Counted from the stretch's first letter, positions 50,493-59,143 are shown. The stretch: 64,000 nucleotides of DNA from Scopulibacillus_A cellulosilyticus (GCF_042665295.1 NZ_JBHTCO010000001.1:62001-126000); one strand, 5' to 3'. Numbers and translations are program-made. The notes: generated by a model not told the origin, from the sequence alone.

Positions 50493-51086
50493 ATGAAGCG
50501 GCATGTCATTTTAATAACCGATGGCGATAAATACGCACGCGAGGCGGTAGAGCATACCGCAAAAGTACTTGGCTGCCGCTGTATATCGCAATCTGAAGGA
50601 AACCCGACACAACTAAGCGGTGAGGAGCTTGTTAAATTTATTCAACAAACACCTTATGATCCAGTGCTTGTCATGTTTGATGATTGCGGATTTAAAGGCA
50701 AAGGTCCGGGTGAGGCCGCCTTGGAGTATGTAGCAACACACCCCTCAATCAATGTGCTCGGCGCTATTGCGGTAGCTTCCCATAGCAGTTTTCGTGAATG
50801 GACAAGAGTTGATGTCAGCATTGATCAGTTTGGCGAATTAACAGAATACGGGGTTGATAAAGAAGGGCTTGCTGATTTAGAAATCGGCAGAATTTCCGGC
50901 GATACAGTTTATGTTCTGGATCATCTAAATATCCCGGTTATTGTTGGCGTAGGCGATATAGGCAAAATGAGGGGGCTTGATAAAGTTGAAAACGGATCTC
51001 CTATAACAACGAAAGCAGTTGAAATCATTTTAGAAAGGAGTGGTTATCATCGCAACCAATCAGAAAGAAAAAAAACCGATCTCTAA
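50493..51086 (+). CDS. spoVAEA: Stage V sporulation protein AEA
   Basis: Cytoplasmic SpoVA-operon protein of 197 residues (DUF1360-unrelated; toprim-like beta-alpha fold by appearance). MKRHVILITDGDKYAREAVE and VLVMFDDCGFKGKGPGEAALEY are typical. Its exact role in DPA transport is not known; it co-occurs with SpoVAF in Bacillus species. I start at MKRHVIL because GAGAGGGTGA lies upstream and three earlier codons do not fit the family. Confidence 0.9.
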   Translation: MKRHVILITDGDKYAREAVEHTAKVLGCRCISQSEGNPTQLSGEELVKFIQQTPYDPVLVMFDDCGFKGKGPGEAALEYVATHPSINVLGAIAVASHSSFREWTRVDVSIDQFGELTEYGVDKEGLADLEIGRISGDTVYVLDHLNIPVIVGVGDIGKMRGLDKVENGSPITTKAVEIILERSGYHRNQSERKKTDL

Positions 51087-52539
51087 AAGAATTAAAGATA
51101 ATGAACAATACTTAACAAACCAGCTTGATATCGGTGCTACTAACTTTGACGTCGGCGTACGCAAGATGAAAGTCCTTAATGAAGAGATTCAAGTGTATTA
51201 TTGCAACTCACTATGCAATTCAGAAATGGTCATTTTGTTATTTAGGGAACTCATGAGAATGGTTAACACCCATCGGCCAAATGTGAAGACGAAAGATGTC
51301 ATTAAAAACCACTTAGCTCATGAACAAGTGATGGAAATTAAAACATTGGATGAAGTTTTGCTTTATATGCTATGCGGTTTAATCATTGTTCTCATTGACG
51401 GCGAGACGATCGGGTTTGCTGTTGATGTTCGGAATTATCCAGGCCGGACGCCGGAAGAGCCGGATGTTGAAAAGGTTATTCGCGGCTCGAAGGATGGTTT
51501 TGTTGAAAATATTATTTTGAATGCAGGACTGATTCGCAGACGGGTTCGTGACGAAAATTACCGGAATGAGCTTATAAGAGTTGGAAAACGTTCTAAAACA
51601 GATGTTTGTCTAAGTTATATAAAGGACGTTGCAAATCCCGGGCTTCTAAAGACAATAAAAAAAGAACTTAAACAGATAGAAATTGATGGTATTCCAATGG
51701 GTGATAAAACGATTGAGGAATTTATCGTCAAGCAAGGCTTTAACCCTTATCCATTAGTAAGGTATACAGGACGGCCTGATGTAGCTGCTGAACACATATT
51801 AGAAGGGCATATCGTCATGATTGTTGATACGTCACCAAGTGTTGTCATTTTGCCAACGACATTATTTCACCATGTTCAACATGCTGAAGAATACTTACAA
51901 ACGCCATCATCAGGCGCTTTTCTTAGATGGGTCAGGTTTATAGCGATGCTTGCCTCTGTTTTTCTTGTTCCTTTTTGGTATTTGCTTGTTCAGGAGGGGT
52001 CACTGCTCCCTCATTGGCTAAGCTTTATTGGTCCAAATAAACATACTTACCATATACCAATCTTCTTGCAAATTTTACTTGCTGAATTTGGAATTGAAGC
52101 ATTGCGAATGGCTGCTATACACACGCCGACAGCACTTTCAACGGCGCTCGGCTTGATCGCGGCTATTTTAATCGGTCAGGTAGCCATTCAGGTTGGAATA
52201 TTTTTACCTGAAGTTATCCTTTACACGTCAATTTCAGCTGTTGGCGGGTTCGCCACTCCGAGTTATGAGCTGAGTTTGGCAAATAAAATGGTTAGAGTGT
52301 TCCTGATTATAGTTACGGCTATTTTTGACGTTCCTGGATTTGCCGTTGGAACGACTTTAATAATTATTTTCCTAGCCCAAATCAAAAATATTAACACACC
52401 ATATCTCTGGCCGTTTATACCTTTTAATCCAAAAGCCTTATTTAATATAATGGTAAGAACCGCAATGCCGACTGCTTATTCAAGACCGAGCATTGTAAGG
52501 TCCATTGATGATTCAAGACAACCAAGTAAAACAGACTGA
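51040..52539 (+). CDS. spoVAF: Stage V sporulation protein AF (GerA-like)
   Basis: GerA-family membrane protein of the SpoVA operon, 499 residues. The soluble N-terminal half has GETIGFAVDVRNYPGRTPEEPDVEKVIRGSKDGFVENI, and the membrane half contains VRFIAMLASVFLVPFWYLLV and EFGIEALRMAAIHTPTALSTALGL. It overlaps spoVAEA by 47 bases. The start is odd: the in-frame GTG (51040) is contained in AGGAGTGG itself, and the only codons at good spacing from AGGAG are ATC (51046, 51049). A downstream Met would remove conserved residues. Confidence 0.92.
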   Translation: MVIIATNQKEKKPISKRIKDNEQYLTNQLDIGATNFDVGVRKMKVLNEEIQVYYCNSLCNSEMVILLFRELMRMVNTHRPNVKTKDVIKNHLAHEQVMEIKTLDEVLLYMLCGLIIVLIDGETIGFAVDVRNYPGRTPEEPDVEKVIRGSKDGFVENIILNAGLIRRRVRDENYRNELIRVGKRSKTDVCLSYIKDVANPGLLKTIKKELKQIEIDGIPMGDKTIEEFIVKQGFNPYPLVRYTGRPDVAAEHILEGHIVMIVDTSPSVVILPTTLFHHVQHAEEYLQTPSSGAFLRWVRFIAMLASVFLVPFWYLLVQEGSLLPHWLSFIGPNKHTYHIPIFLQILLAEFGIEALRMAAIHTPTALSTALGLIAAILIGQVAIQVGIFLPEVILYTSISAVGGFATPSYELSLANKMVRVFLIIVTAIFDVPGFAVGTTLIIIFLAQIKNINTPYLWPFIPFNPKALFNIMVRTAMPTAYSRPSIVRSIDDSRQPSKTD

Positions 52540-52542
52540 TGA

Positions 52543-52565
52543 ACCCGCCGATTGGCGGGTTTTTC
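52543..52565 (+). terminator. Terminator of the spoVA operon
   Basis: ACCCGCC-GATT-GGCGGGT followed by TTTTCCC, immediately after the spoVAF stop. Confidence 0.9.
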
Positions 52566-52570
52566 CCATA

Positions 52571-52607
52571 TAGCTGTTCAAAAAAGTGATTGTATGTTCA
52601 AATAAGG
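52571..52607. repeat. Dispersed palindrome family 2, degenerate copy
   Basis: GCTGTTCAAAAAAG resembles the left arm of family 2. A second, direct ATGTTCAAATAAGG follows instead of the inverted right arm. It overlaps the candidate lysA promoter. Confidence 0.4.
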
Positions 52608-52618
52608 TGTGATATAAT
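52590..52618 (+). promoter_or_regulatory. Candidate sigma-A promoter of lysA
   Basis: TTGTAT, 17 bases, TATAAT. The start site near 52625 would lie just before the lysine riboswitch. Confidence 0.6.
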
Positions 52619-52638
52619 TCAAAATAAATTTTTATATA

Positions 52639-52839
52639 ACCTCATCATTTGAGGAGTATGGGGCGCAAAACGAATCAGTACGGTATCGAGCAACGGGCAG
52701 CTATGAAGATGTCGGAAAGGTCAATTTGCCGAAGCAAATCATTTTGCCCAAAAAATGATTTGCTGGGTTAATGCTGAAGAAGCATTAAACTGTCACTGCT
52801 ATAATATAAGTAGTGGAGTACTATTCCGACTAATGAGGT
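52639..52839 (+). promoter_or_regulatory. Lysine riboswitch (L-box)
   Basis: Conserved L-box elements appear in order: GGGGCGCAAA near the start, CAGTA, the core GCCGAAGCAAAT with its partner ATTTGCTGG, then CTGTCA-CTGC with GTAGTGGAG. P1 closes by ACCTCAT (52639-52645) with ATGAGGT (52833-52839). It senses lysine to repress the following lysA. Confidence 0.85.
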
Positions 52840-52847
52840 ACCGGCAC

Positions 52848-52886
52848 AAGCTTATGTACTTCGTTGCATAAGCTTTCTTTGCTCTA
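52848..52886 (+). terminator. Terminator-like hairpin after the L-box
   Basis: AAGCTTATG pairs perfectly with CATAAGCTT around a ten-base loop, followed by the imperfect TCTTTGCTCT. A possible expression platform; no overlap with P1 is seen, so the switching partner is unclear. Confidence 0.5.
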
Positions 52887-53018
52887 TCAATTATATCTAG
52901 GCAGCATGAAGCGGCTCAACGCAGGTGCCAAGATAAGGAAGATAGTATAAGAGCAGCAAAGCGAGTCTGCGATCAGAGTGAGCTAGTGAGACTTGTGCTC
53001 TGGAGTACTAAGCGGTTG
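52887..53018 (+). other. Structured non-coding leader segment before lysA
   Basis: About 130 nt between the L-box platform and repeat copy D, with no ORF. GAGCA...AGTCT can pair with AGACT...TGTGCTC, enclosing GCGATCAGAGTGAGCTAGTG. It may be part of an extended expression platform, or the 5-prime body of a family-1 repeat. Confidence 0.4.
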
Positions 53019-53060
53019 ACTTCGCCGGGAGGCTTGTCACCAGCCAAGTTTCCTTTATTT
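53019..53060 (+). repeat. Dispersed repeat family 1, copy D (3-prime part)
   Basis: ACTTCGCCGGGAGGCTTG then CACCAGCCAAGTTTCCTTTATT aligns with the last 40 nt of copies A and B. A CTTG...CAAG stem and T-rich tail are retained, though weaker. It lies inside the lysA leader. Confidence 0.6.
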
Positions 53061-53106
53061 TCATCATGTTGGAGTAGTGCCCGCCTAGGAAAGGGGAATA
53101 TTTTTT

Positions 53107-54429
53107 ATGCGAGGCACACAAGAAGTTAATGAGAATGGTCATCTTACAATTGGCGGTGTAGACACTGTAAAGTTAGTTAGGGAATATGGTTCACCGCTAT
53201 ATGTTTACGATATTGCATTAATTAAGGAAAAGGTGGCAGAATTTAAAAAAGCTTTTTCGCGGCGTGAAGTACCGTGGCAAGTGGCATATGCCAGCAAAGC
53301 TTTTTCCTCAATTGCCATGATACAACTTATAAATGAATTAGATTTATCATTGGATGTTGTATCCGGAGGTGAATTGTATACTGCTGTTAAGGCGGGATTT
53401 CCGCCTGAACGGATTCACTTTCATGGAAATAATAAGACACCGGATGAACTTAAACTGGCTTTAGATGAAAAAATAGGAACAATTATTGTTGATAATTTTT
53501 ATGAATTAACTTTATTGGATCAACTTTGCGCGGAACGTCATCAAACGATTGATGTTCTTTTAAGGACGACGCCCGGTGTCGAAGCACATACCCACACTTA
53601 CATTATGACTGGTCAAGAGGATTCTAAATTTGGATTTAACCTTAATAACGGCAGCTTAGAAGAGGCGATACAGATGACCAGTGATTCGCCGAATATTGTA
53701 TTAAAGGGGCTTCATTGCCATATTGGCTCGCAAATTTTTAATGATAAAAGTTTTGCGCAAGCAATTAACAAAATGTTTCAGAAGTTTGATAAATGGAGAA
53801 AACAATATGGTTTTCAGTTGAATGTTTTAAATGTGGGCGGCGGCTTTGGTATTAAATATTCTGAAGAAGACGAACCGCTAATGATTGAAAAATTTGTTGA
53901 TACAATTGTCGATACGGTTATTGAAGAATGTAACAGGCTTAGTATGGCTTATCCGGAAATCTGGGTGGAACCGGGCAGAATTTTAGTTGGTGAAGCGGGA
54001 ACAACCCTTTATACGATAGGTGCTTTCAAAGATATTCCCCAAACAAGAAAGTATATTTCTGTAGATGGCGGAATGACGGATAATCTGAGACCGGCCCTTT
54101 ATCAGGCTAAATATGAATGCATGGTAGCTAATAAGGCACTGGCACCCGCTGATGATACAGTAACGGTTGCGGGTAAGTGCTGCGAAAGCGGAGATATTTT
54201 AATCTGGGATGCTAAACTGCCGAAAGTAACAGAGCCTAACGATATTCTTGCTGTTTTTTGTACAGGAGCTTACGGATATGCGATGGCAAACCATTATAAC
54301 CGTATTCCGAAACCTGCGGTCGTATTTGTCGAAAATGGATCAGCACAACTGGTTATTCAAAGAGAAACATACGAGGATTTAATTAAACATGAATTACCGC
54401 TGATTCAATCAGTTTTAGTTAATAATTAG
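53107..54429 (+). CDS. lysA: Diaminopimelate decarboxylase
   Basis: PLP enzyme converting meso-diaminopimelate to lysine, the last step of lysine synthesis. 440 residues, fold-type III. The PLP-binding Lys is in VAYASKAFSS. HCHIGSQIF, LNVGGGFGIKY, EPGRILVGEAG and the C-terminal GKCCESGDIL and TGAYGYAMANHYN are family landmarks, the cysteine in CCESGD belonging to the active site of the dimer partner. AAAGGGGAAT precedes the ATG. It is controlled by the upstream lysine riboswitch. Confidence 0.96.
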   Translation: MRGTQEVNENGHLTIGGVDTVKLVREYGSPLYVYDIALIKEKVAEFKKAFSRREVPWQVAYASKAFSSIAMIQLINELDLSLDVVSGGELYTAVKAGFPPERIHFHGNNKTPDELKLALDEKIGTIIVDNFYELTLLDQLCAERHQTIDVLLRTTPGVEAHTHTYIMTGQEDSKFGFNLNNGSLEEAIQMTSDSPNIVLKGLHCHIGSQIFNDKSFAQAINKMFQKFDKWRKQYGFQLNVLNVGGGFGIKYSEEDEPLMIEKFVDTIVDTVIEECNRLSMAYPEIWVEPGRILVGEAGTTLYTIGAFKDIPQTRKYISVDGGMTDNLRPALYQAKYECMVANKALAPADDTVTVAGKCCESGDILIWDAKLPKVTEPNDILAVFCTGAYGYAMANHYNRIPKPAVVFVENGSAQLVIQRETYEDLIKHELPLIQSVLVNN

Positions 54430-54456
54430 ACAAAAGACAGCTTTTTTGTGTATAAT
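54427..54456 (+). promoter_or_regulatory. Candidate sigma-A promoter of the rib operon
   Basis: TAGACA, 18 bases, TATAAT, about 50 nt before the FMN riboswitch. Confidence 0.55.
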
Positions 54457-54502
54457 AGATTTACAAACAGTGATGTTGAACATGTACTAATTGAATATAA
54501 GT

Positions 54503-54649
54503 ATGCCTTCGGGGTTGGGTGAAATTCCCTACCGACGGTGATGAAGCAAATTCTGCTTCTAAGTCCGTGACCCGTGCGAGTGAAACTCAAGCGGTGGATC
54601 TGGTGAAAAACCAGAACCGACAGTAAAAGTCTGGATGGGAGAAGGCCGA
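54503..54649 (+). promoter_or_regulatory. FMN riboswitch (RFN element)
   Basis: Canonical RFN sequence blocks: CTTCGGGGTTGGGTGAAATT, CCCTACCGACGGTGATG, CTAAGTCCGTGACCCG, GCGGTGGATCTGGTG and CCGACAGTAAAAGTCTGGATG, closing with GAGAAGG. It represses the riboflavin operon when FMN is abundant. Confidence 0.97.
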
Positions 54650-54815
54650 TGTTTTCTGATACTATCAGGATTTATATCTATGTATATTGTTTAAGGACTA
54701 ATCATAGATATATAAGATAAGAGATAGTATAAGTAAAACTGCGAATCATAACGGATACTATAAAAATAGGTTATCTATGCTTATTTTTATGGCTTATTTC
54801 CTATGGAATCGTTTG

Positions 54816-54847
54816 AACCCCGAGGACAATTGTTCTCGGGGTTTTTG
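54816..54847 (+). terminator. Terminator of the FMN riboswitch platform
   Basis: AACCCCGAGGACAA pairs perfectly with TTGTTCTCGGGGTT, then TTT. It is the expression platform stem, located about 36 nt before ribD. Confidence 0.9.
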
Positions 54848-54882
54848 GTGTTCATTGTTTTCTTATGAAGGGAGTGAAGAGT

Positions 54883-55971
54883 GTGTCTGATATTGAGTAC
54901 ATGTCATTGGCTTTAAATATGGTTAAAGGAACCTCAGGACAAACAAGCCCGAATCCTGCCGTAGCAGCTATTGTTGTTAATCATGGTCGAATCGTCGGTT
55001 TAGGTGCTCATTTAAAAGCTGGAGAAGCACATGCGGAAGTACATGCTTTAAATATGGCGGGTCAAAAGGCGAAAGGCGGAACGATATATGTGACGCTGGA
55101 ACCTTGCAGCCATTTTGGGAAAACGCCGCCGTGCGCTGATTTAATTATTGAAAAGGATATCTCGCGGGTTGTTATTGCAACAGTTGATCCCAATCCTCAA
55201 GTTGCCGGAACAGGTATAAAAAAATTAGAAGATGCCGGAATTGAGGTTACGGTTGGAGTCATGGAGGATGAGGCTCGTCAATATTATCAAAGCTTTTTTC
55301 ATTATATTAAAACCAAAAAACCTTATGTAACAATAAAAATGGCTGTCAGCTTAGATGGGAAAATGGCAACTGCAAGCGGTGAAAGTAAGTGGATTACCGG
55401 CCCAGAAGCGAGAAAGGACGGACATTACTTAAGGCATACACACGATGCGATTTTAGTTGGCATTGGTACTGTGTTAGCTGATAACCCGTCACTGACAACG
55501 CGCCTTGACGATCATCAAGGCCGTCACCCTATCCGGATCATATTGGATCGCCATTTAAGAACACCGATCGAGGCAATTATAGTAAATGATGGCCTTGCGC
55601 CAACATGGATTTTAACTTCTAAAGAGCATGAAAATAGTCAAAAAGCAGCGGACTTAAAAACCCGGGGTGCCAATATATACTATTTTGAAAATTTATCCAT
55701 TTATAACGTTCTCACCTTTTTAGGCCAAAAAGAAATCGTTACCTTGCTTGTAGAAGGAGGCTCAAGTGTCCATGACGCATTTCTTCAAACAGGTAAAGTG
55801 AATCAAATCATCGCTTATATCGCACCAAAAATTATAGGCGGTCAGGATGCTTTAACAGCTTTTGGCGGAAAAGGTGCAGCCAGTCTGGCAGATGCGCTGC
55901 CTCTGGAATTTGAAGAAATGACAAAGATAGGGAACGATTTGAAAATTGTTGCTCATGTAAAGGGGGAATAA
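54883..55971 (+). CDS. ribD: Bifunctional riboflavin deaminase/reductase
   Basis: Deaminates then reduces the pyrimidine intermediate of riboflavin synthesis. 362 residues. The N-terminal cytidine-deaminase-like domain has the zinc motif HAEVHALN and PCSHFGKTPPCADLI. The C-terminal reductase domain has KMAVSLDGKMATASGESKWITG and VEGGSSVHDAFL. A GTG start (VSDIEYMSLAL) is chosen with AAGGGAG upstream, matching the family N-terminus; the frame's earlier ATG adds six residues across the ribosome site. Confidence 0.95.
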   Translation: MSDIEYMSLALNMVKGTSGQTSPNPAVAAIVVNHGRIVGLGAHLKAGEAHAEVHALNMAGQKAKGGTIYVTLEPCSHFGKTPPCADLIIEKDISRVVIATVDPNPQVAGTGIKKLEDAGIEVTVGVMEDEARQYYQSFFHYIKTKKPYVTIKMAVSLDGKMATASGESKWITGPEARKDGHYLRHTHDAILVGIGTVLADNPSLTTRLDDHQGRHPIRIILDRHLRTPIEAIIVNDGLAPTWILTSKEHENSQKAADLKTRGANIYYFENLSIYNVLTFLGQKEIVTLLVEGGSSVHDAFLQTGKVNQIIAYIAPKIIGGQDALTAFGGKGAASLADALPLEFEEMTKIGNDLKIVAHVKGE

Positions 55972-55976
55972 TTAAC

Positions 55977-56633
55977 ATGTTTACCGGAATTATTGAAGAA
56001 ATAGGGACAATAAGAATGATTGAGCAATCAGGAGATGCTGTCGTTATGACGATTGAAGCTCCGCAAATTATAAAGGATGTTTCATTAGGCGATAGTATAG
56101 CGGTTAACGGTGTCTGTTTAACGGTTAATCATTTTCAGGACAGTATTTTTACCGTTGACTTAATGCCTGAGACGGTAAAAGCAACATCCCTCAGCCAATG
56201 CCGGACAGGCTCTAAAGTGAATTTAGAAAGGGCGATGGCGGCTAACGGCCGGCTTGGCGGCCATATTGTTTCAGGGCATGTTGATGGAATTGGTATGATA
56301 ACAAAAAAGGAAGCCGTAGATAACGCTGTTTACTACACGATAAAAGTCTCTGAACAGTTATCACATTACATGGTATATAAAGGTTCAGTTACGGTTGATG
56401 GAACGAGCTTAACTATTTTTGGTTTAAATGAAAATGAATTTTTGATTTCTCTTATTCCTCACACGATGACTCATACAATATTAGGGGAAAAAGGCGTTAA
56501 TGATATTGTTAATATTGAAACAGACGTTGTCGGCAAGTATATTGAGAAATTTATTCAGCAACGCGACAGCAGCGAGGATTCACAAGGTTTAACGATAACA
56601 AAATTAAAAGAGAGCGGGTTTATCAATGGATAA
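55977..56633 (+). CDS. ribE: Riboflavin synthase alpha subunit
   Basis: Dismutates two dimethyl-ribityllumazine molecules to riboflavin and the pyrimidine. 218 residues made of two homologous beta-barrels: MFTGIIEEIGTI with VNGVCLTV in the first, and GHIVSGHVDGIG with VDGTSLTIFGL in the second. It follows ribD by five bases with AGGGGG upstream and overlaps ribBA by eight bases. Confidence 0.96.
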   Translation: MFTGIIEEIGTIRMIEQSGDAVVMTIEAPQIIKDVSLGDSIAVNGVCLTVNHFQDSIFTVDLMPETVKATSLSQCRTGSKVNLERAMAANGRLGGHIVSGHVDGIGMITKKEAVDNAVYYTIKVSEQLSHYMVYKGSVTVDGTSLTIFGLNENEFLISLIPHTMTHTILGEKGVNDIVNIETDVVGKYIEKFIQQRDSSEDSQGLTITKLKESGFING

Positions 56634-57846
56634 AAAAGCAGAACAAGGACAACTCTTTGATTCTATTGAAGAAGCGATTGAAGATTTAAAAGCAGGCAGT
56701 GTGATTATCGTTTGTGATGATGAAAACCGCGAAAATGAAGGAGATTTTCTCGCATTAGCTGATAAAGCGACACCTGCAGTGATTAATTTTATGGTTACCG
56801 AAGGCCGCGGATTGCTTTGTGCGCCAATTGATGAAGAAACAGCCTCAAGACTTCAATTAAGTCCGATGGTTGACCATAATACAGATTCTAATGGCACTGC
56901 ATTTACAGTAAGTGTTGACCATAAAAACACAACAACCGGGATTTCAGCTTTTGAACGTTCAGAAACGATCCAAGCTTTGGTAGACCCATTTGCCGAAGCC
57001 TGTGATTTTAAACGGCCGGGTCATATTTTTCCGCTCATTGCCAAGTCAGGCGGTGTGTTAAGAAGAGCGGGACATACGGAAGCGGCGGTAGACCTCGCCC
57101 GTTTGTCAGGTGCCCGTCCAGCCGGTGTGATATGCGAAATTTTGAAAGAAGATGGTCAGATGGCCAGAGTTCCTGATTTAAGGAAAATCGCAGATCAATT
57201 TCATTTAAAAATGATTACTATAGAAGATTTAATACAATATCGAAAGGAACACGATCCGCTGGTAAAACGTGAAGTCGCTGTTGACTTGCCGACCGACTAC
57301 GGTGATTTTAAAATTATTGCCTATTCAAATCAGATTGACGGCAAAGAGCATTTAGCCATTGTTAAAGGGGATATTTCTTCTGAGAGGCCGACACTGGTAA
57401 GGGTGCATTCTGAATGTTTAACAGGTGACATTTTCGGATCACATCGATGTGATTGCGGACCTCAATTGCATACGGCGCTTTCACAGATTGAAAATGCCGG
57501 TCAAGGCGTTCTCATTTATATGCGTCAAGAAGGCCGCGGTATCGGTCTGTTAAATAAATTGAAAGCTTATAAACTTCAAGAACAAGGATATGATACCGTT
57601 GAAGCAAATGAAAAGTTAGGATTTGCACCAGATTTACGAGATTACGAGGTAAGCGCACATATTTTAAAAGATCTTGGTATTAAATATATTCGTTTGCTGA
57701 CAAATAATCCTCGTAAAATTAAAGGATTGACAAAGTACGGTATAGAAATAGAAGAGCGGGTGCCTCTCGAGATGCCGGCAAACAAAAGCAATATTCGCTA
57801 TCTTAAAACTAAGCATGAAAAGTTAGGACATCTTATTCACTGTTAA
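56626..57846 (+). CDS. ribBA: Bifunctional DHBP synthase/GTP cyclohydrolase II
   Basis: Makes both precursors of riboflavin. 406 residues. The N-terminal DHBP synthase half has the acidic loop DDENRENEGDF and RRAGHTEAAVDLARLSG. The C-terminal GTP cyclohydrolase II half has the zinc-binding CLTGDIFGSHRCDCG and RQEGRGIGL. Both catalytic sets look intact, so the fusion is functional. It starts within the end of ribE. Confidence 0.97.
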   Translation: MDKKAEQGQLFDSIEEAIEDLKAGSVIIVCDDENRENEGDFLALADKATPAVINFMVTEGRGLLCAPIDEETASRLQLSPMVDHNTDSNGTAFTVSVDHKNTTTGISAFERSETIQALVDPFAEACDFKRPGHIFPLIAKSGGVLRRAGHTEAAVDLARLSGARPAGVICEILKEDGQMARVPDLRKIADQFHLKMITIEDLIQYRKEHDPLVKREVAVDLPTDYGDFKIIAYSNQIDGKEHLAIVKGDISSERPTLVRVHSECLTGDIFGSHRCDCGPQLHTALSQIENAGQGVLIYMRQEGRGIGLLNKLKAYKLQEQGYDTVEANEKLGFAPDLRDYEVSAHILKDLGIKYIRLLTNNPRKIKGLTKYGIEIEERVPLEMPANKSNIRYLKTKHEKLGHLIHC

Positions 57847-57893
57847 AAATAGATGACACATAATAAATATAAAAGTTAACGGAGGTTAATATC

Positions 57894-58364
57894 ATGGGAC
57901 AAATCTTTGAAGGACATTTATCAGCGGAAGGAATAAAAACAGCAATTGTAGTTGCCAGGTTTAATGATTTTATTACTGAAAAGCTGTTGGCAGGTGCCAA
58001 AGATACGCTTAGGCGTCACGGCGGAAAAGAAGAAAATATTGATATCGTTTGGGTACCGGGTGCATTTGAGATTCCATGGGCCGCCAAAAAATGTGCCGAT
58101 ACCGGCAAGTATGACGCAGTTATTACTTTAGGCGCAGTCATTCGCGGGGCAACGCCGCATTTCGATTATGTTTGCAATAGCGCAGCTAAAGGTATAGCGG
58201 ATATCTCTTTATCATCCGGTATTCCTGTTATTTTTGGTGTGTTAACAACAAATACGATTGAACAAGCTGTTGAACGTGCTGGTACTAAAGCAGGCAATAA
58301 AGGGTGCGAAGCTGCTTTAGCAGCTATTGAAATGGCAAGCCTCAATCGTGCATTATCAAATTAA
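57894..58364 (+). CDS. ribH: 6,7-dimethyl-8-ribityllumazine synthase
   Basis: Condenses the ribitylaminopyrimidine with DHBP; forms icosahedral capsids around riboflavin synthase in Bacillus. 156 residues. IVVARFNDFITEKLL, WVPGAFEIPWAAKK, LGAVIRGATPHFDYV (with catalytic His) and GVLTTNTIEQAVERAGTKAGNKG are diagnostic. ACGGAGG precedes the ATG. Confidence 0.97.
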   Translation: MGQIFEGHLSAEGIKTAIVVARFNDFITEKLLAGAKDTLRRHGGKEENIDIVWVPGAFEIPWAAKKCADTGKYDAVITLGAVIRGATPHFDYVCNSAAKGIADISLSSGIPVIFGVLTTNTIEQAVERAGTKAGNKGCEAALAAIEMASLNRALSN

Positions 58365-58420
58365 TGATGCACATTTTTTTCAAGATTGGTTATAATATAT
58401 CACATAGGTATCATTTAATG

Positions 58421-58453
58421 ATGTTCAAAAAGGCTAAGGAACCTTTTGAACTT
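58421..58453. repeat. Dispersed palindrome family 2, copy 3
   Basis: ATGTTCAAAAAGG pairs with CCTTTTGAAC around CTAAGGAA. Same arms as copies at 38384 and 45711. It lies between ribH and ribT. Confidence 0.75.
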
Positions 58454-58511
58454 GTATCATAAATTAATTATGGAAAGATTGATTTTTTAGAAGTAAGCTG
58501 AGGGGTTTATT

Positions 58512-58871
58512 ATGTTAATTCGCTATAAGAAAAGCTATGAAAAAATAGCTATGGGATTATTGTCCTTTGTTCCGTCAGAAAAAGATTTGAAGAAGCTGCG
58601 GCAAACAATGAAAACTTATGAAGAGCAAAAGGATTGGCAGCTCTTTCTTTGGAAGGAAGAGGACATTATAGGGATTATTGGCATCAAGCTTCAAGAAAAT
58701 AAGGCCGAGCTTCACCATGTAAGTGTCAATCCATCATATCGCGGACAAGGTATCGGAAAGAAAATGATTATCTCGCTTCATCAATTCCTGGGCGATGAAT
58801 ATACGATTGTTCCAACTAGACAGGTGTATGATTTTTATAAAAATTGTATTAAAAAGAACGAATCCGTTTAG
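58512..58871 (+). CDS. ribT: RibT-type GNAT acetyltransferase
   Basis: GCN5-related acetyltransferase, 119 residues, whose start MLIRYKKSYEKIAMGLLSF closely matches B. subtilis RibT, the last gene of the rib operon. The acetyl-CoA motif is VNPSYRGQGIGKKMI. The role in riboflavin metabolism is undefined. AGCTGAGGGG precedes the ATG. It is separated from ribH by 147 nt holding palindrome copy 3. Confidence 0.88.
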   Translation: MLIRYKKSYEKIAMGLLSFVPSEKDLKKLRQTMKTYEEQKDWQLFLWKEEDIIGIIGIKLQENKAELHHVSVNPSYRGQGIGKKMIISLHQFLGDEYTIVPTRQVYDFYKNCIKKNESV

Positions 58872-59070
58872 TCAGTGGATTCCCGCTTATGAAGCTCATG
58901 CTGTATCAAGTTATCATTGGCCATATTGCTTGGTTTACCCCAAATAATATGATTTCAGTTACATCTTTCCATGTATTTGATTAAAATATTTTTCCGTAAA
59001 AATTGGAAAGTTAAATCCTTTAAATATTTGTATATACAAAATGTTGTTTATCTATGATTTTTAGTATTAT

Positions 59071-59143
59071 AAAAAGCTCATTGACATTTATCCCTGTTTT
59101 AAACCATTTTAATAGGGATAGATATCTTTGAGCTTCTTTTCAT
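59071..59143 (+). terminator. Long terminator-like hairpin after ribT
   Basis: AAGCTCA pairs with TGAGCTT and, nested inside, TATCCCT pairs with AGGGATA; CTTTTC follows. It probably ends the rib operon. The remaining gap sequence (58872-59327) shows no gene. Confidence 0.6.
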
